Below, in pieces: positions 61,745-64,000 of a DNA stretch of 64,000 nucleotides (its first letter is position 1; every line of letters begins with the position of its first letter). Location of the stretch: contig CM047431.1 of the NCBI GenBank assembly GCA_026168455.1, positions 62,454,910 through 62,518,909 of the forward strand, in the 5' to 3' direction. Origin of the DNA: Theocolax elegans. Lineage: Eukaryota; Arthropoda; Insecta; Hymenoptera; Cerocephalidae. A program made the position numbers and the translations under genes. A model generated the notes under the pieces. The model saw nothing but the letters and a program-made list of their open reading frames with translations, had not been told where the DNA came from and searched no databases.

Positions 61745-63770
61745 AATCAGCTTTACTTTGGTTAAACCCTAAACTATAGTGACAGGATCCAAAACGAGCG
61801 ACAGGACTAAATGTTTCTTTATAATCTACACCTTCGCTTTGAGACTAGCATTTTACAACTAAACGGGCATTGTAACGATTAGTATTATCGGTATTTACTG
61901 TCTTTGTAAAAACCCACCAGCTACTAATAACCTTTTGTTTATCAGGCCTATCGACAAGTACCCATGTTTTATTCCCGTGTAATGACTGCATTTCATCTAT
62001 CATAACATCCTTCCACCAATTCTTGTTTCCGATTTCATGGCTTCTTTATAGGTGACAGTAACCTTTCGGCTAAGTACATAATTGAACAGCCATAAACTCC
62101 GTCTGCTTAATGCCATGCCTGTCAGGCAAATGCCTCGCACTTCCGTCAATTGTATTGTTGCATACAATGCTCTCCAATTCTTTCTCATCGCTTTCTAAAC
62201 TGTCATCAATAATTACTTTGGCAAACTCAAATCAATTACTTCGTTGATACCTGTTTGGGCTTAAATTGTATGTCGCGACTTAATACTACATCTCTATTGC
62301 TCGGTACATACACACGGTAACTTTTTCCATTGTCTGAGTACCCCACTAAAAATCCCTTCTGTACCTTTGCGTCTAATTTCTTCTCTTCTCAGCAGGTATA
62401 CAAACATAACATTCGGTATCAAAAATTTTTTCGATACGCCGTCCGCGGAGACGCGATTTTACGCACGCCCCGAAAATCTGGCGTGGTGAAATCTCGTTCC
62501 GCACAGGTTGTATCGAAAATATTAGTTCGATACAAGTGCGTTAATGTGATTTGATCCTCGTATGGCTTTTCATCCTCGCTTTGCTCGGGCGCAAACCTCC
62601 ATACGAGGATCAAATCACATTTACGCACTAGTATCGAAATGTACTATTAAATTATCTATACCTGACGATTTCCCGTACCACAACTCGTACGGCGTTATAT
62701 TTGCCTGAGTGGTCGGGCCCGTTCGGTTTATTACATACATTGCAATATTCATAGCTTCAGCCCATAATAATAATAAAATAATTTTCTTTGAATAAAGCAT
62801 TGACCGACCTGCTTCAACTATTGTACGATTCTCGAATCAATTACCCAGAAATCGTTGCATTCCACCGATGCTGACTTTTCTGCTCTCGCGTTTCCTACGA
62901 GACAGATCTCCTCTTCTTGATTGGCTCCTCGCTGCTGCCAGTTACTTTTATAATTTCCTTTATTGTTCTTGAAACAATGTTTACTTGTGCAACTTTTCCT
63001 TTTACACACAAAACGCCGAAAGCAGTCCTTTTTAAAATGGACAACTTTCCCACAGTTAAAATAATTCGGTCCTTGTTTATAACTTTGTTCACTTTTATTT
63101 GATAACTTCTACGGTTCTTTCTTATAATAGTCACTTTTTGTCATTAATGCGATAGTCTCTTCTTGACTATCACTGTGCTCTTTCAATCTTTCCTCTTCAA
63201 TTATCAATCTTGTCGTCAAATTTTCTAACGTCTTACTTTCTTCATTAACCATATCCCGCGCACTATGGAAATGTATAAACTTTTTAGGCAATGCTGTCAA
63301 AATACGTGGAAACAGCTTTTTTTCCTGAATAGCGCTTCTGAGAGCTTTTAATTTGGAAGATAATTGCTCTACCTTCGATAAATTAAGAGCAACACTTTCA
63401 GATTCTTCCCACGTAAATTCGAAGAACTGCTTTTGCACCATACACAAATTTTCATCTGATTGCATGTCGTACTCTGTATTCAATTTTTCCCGCATCTGTC
63501 GAGCTGTTGTGCAACTTAGAAGCAAATTTAGCGGTTTTTTTTTCTACCGTCGTGACAATTAATCTTGTTGCTGTTCTATCAGTTTTCAAAAATCATTTGA
63601 GCAAAGTTTCATAATTAGTTGACGTTGTATATGCAGCGGGGGCGAACGACTGTACCTTCACATACGCCCAATACGTTGTCGTCCTCCAAAAGTGTGCGTA
63701 TAACAAAACACCACTGGAGCCAATTATCTTTGCCACGCAGCTTATCAACTTTGAATTTCGTTGATTCCAT
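61745..63770 (-). mobile_element. Decayed Copia-type retrotransposon (gag, partial pol)
   Basis: Read on the minus strand. gag starts at ATG 63770 (MESTKFKVDKLRGKDNW) and continues as a UBN2-type gag region to about 63109, after a frame break near 63640 and a stop in place of Arg near 63600. A zinc knuckle near 63050 has the first Cys replaced (YFNCGKVVHFKKDC). The protease motif WVIDS is joined directly to the distal integrase (NRTIVEAGRSML) near 62830, so most of protease and the integrase core are deleted. Then come ITPYELWYGK, GYSDNGKSYRVY (62250-62415), and reverse-transcriptase pieces (NKTWVLVDRP, YKETFSPVARF, LGFNQSKADSC) with a stop after ARLVVKC and another deletion. LTRs were not identified. 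The element is inactive. Confidence 0.88.
62428..62640. mobile_element. Palindromic element inserted in the Copia remnant
   Basis: It separates two adjacent pol segments (GIDNL... and ...CYVCIPAEKRR on the minus strand). TTCGATACAAGTGCG through CTCGTATGG at 62526-62565 is the near-perfect inverse of 62599-62638. GTATCGAA-type motifs recur at 62441-62447 and 62511-62517. It is more CpG-rich than the host element. The short frames at 62330-62554 and 62419-62628 are chance products of it. Confidence 0.7.
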
Positions 63771-63809
63771 TTTTGTTTTCTTTCACAAACACTTTCACTA
63801 ATTCTTACT

Positions 63810-63966
63810 TTAACCTTTAGAGGACGGGATGGCCTCTATACGGGCCATGCCCATGATCGACCCTTTACATGTGTTAGTTTTAAGATGTGAGACATCACAA
63901 AAATTCGATTTCTATAGAAAAGTGAGAGAAAACAGTAAACCCAAATCCCCGTCCTCTAAAGGTTAA
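63810..63966. mobile_element. piggyBac-type MITE with TTAA target duplication (149 bp)
   Basis: TTAA at 63810-63813 and TTAA at 63963-63966 flank an element whose ends are perfect 15-bp inverted repeats: CCTTTAGAGGACGGG on the left, and CCCGTCCTCTAAAGG on the right. TTAA-specific insertion with ends starting CCYT is the hallmark of piggyBac-type elements. It has no coding capacity. It sits 40 bp upstream of the gag ATG of the minus-strand Copia remnant, in that element's leader or LTR, so it inserted after the Copia copy. Confidence 0.85.
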
Positions 63967-64000
63967 AAGTAATCCGATGTTTTTAGACATTAATTTTATT

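Noticed and set aside
1..64000. Telomeric TTAGG arrays, rRNA or tRNA genes
   Set aside because: I saw no TTAGG tandem run and no cloverleaf or rRNA sequence that I could support by eye.

Overview
The window is AT-rich eukaryotic nuclear DNA, most likely from an insect and probably a hymenopteran. The evidence is GT-AG introns, animal-type gene fragments (LETM1, a JmjC/C2H2 protein), Tc1-like, Copia-like, piggyBac-like and LTR-type transposable elements, and very large satellite arrays. The order-level guess is inference from overall style, not a database match. One 100-base run of N (61289-61388) marks an assembly gap.

Layout. Positions 1-22290 are a tandem satellite of about 245-bp and 295-bp monomers. 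From 22.3 to 38.4 kb lies a transposon-rich interval: a large palindromic Tc1-like composite split by a probable solo LTR, a 27-bp minisatellite, a second LTR-like CpG-rich block, a minus-strand JmjC/zinc-finger gene with a frameshift, a long fold-back MITE, and a 3' fragment of LETM1 with several lesions. From about 38.4 to 61.2 kb there is a probable two-way promoter. It faces a short minus-strand first coding exon on one side and, on the other, a plus-strand gene I could assemble from ten coding exons (39180-61157, 329 codons plus stop). Every exon of that gene is a multiple of three and every intron is phase 0 with GT-AG ends. The protein is basic and low-complexity, then Gln/Pro-rich, and ends in a short hydrophobic tail. 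I do not recognise its family.

Two introns of this gene hold the main curiosities. The 4.7-kb second intron contains five copies of a ~612-bp unit, each a long imperfect hairpin. The 15.2-kb fourth intron is almost wholly a second array (44535-59199) of the same satellite found at 1-22290, in the opposite orientation. The two arrays therefore form inverted blocks around a ~22-kb island. Each monomer carries a GC-rich core with conserved dyads: an 11-bp stem around an 18-nt loop, the CCGAGCGCTCGG palindrome and the CGCTATAGCG palindrome. The AT spacer between them varies.

After the gap (61389-63810) there is a decayed minus-strand Copia-type retrotransposon. It has an internal deletion, a secondary palindromic insertion, and a TTAA-flanked piggyBac-type MITE just upstream of gag. 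Several array patches are rich in single-base indels, which suggests uneven consensus quality, so frame lesions elsewhere should be confirmed with reads.
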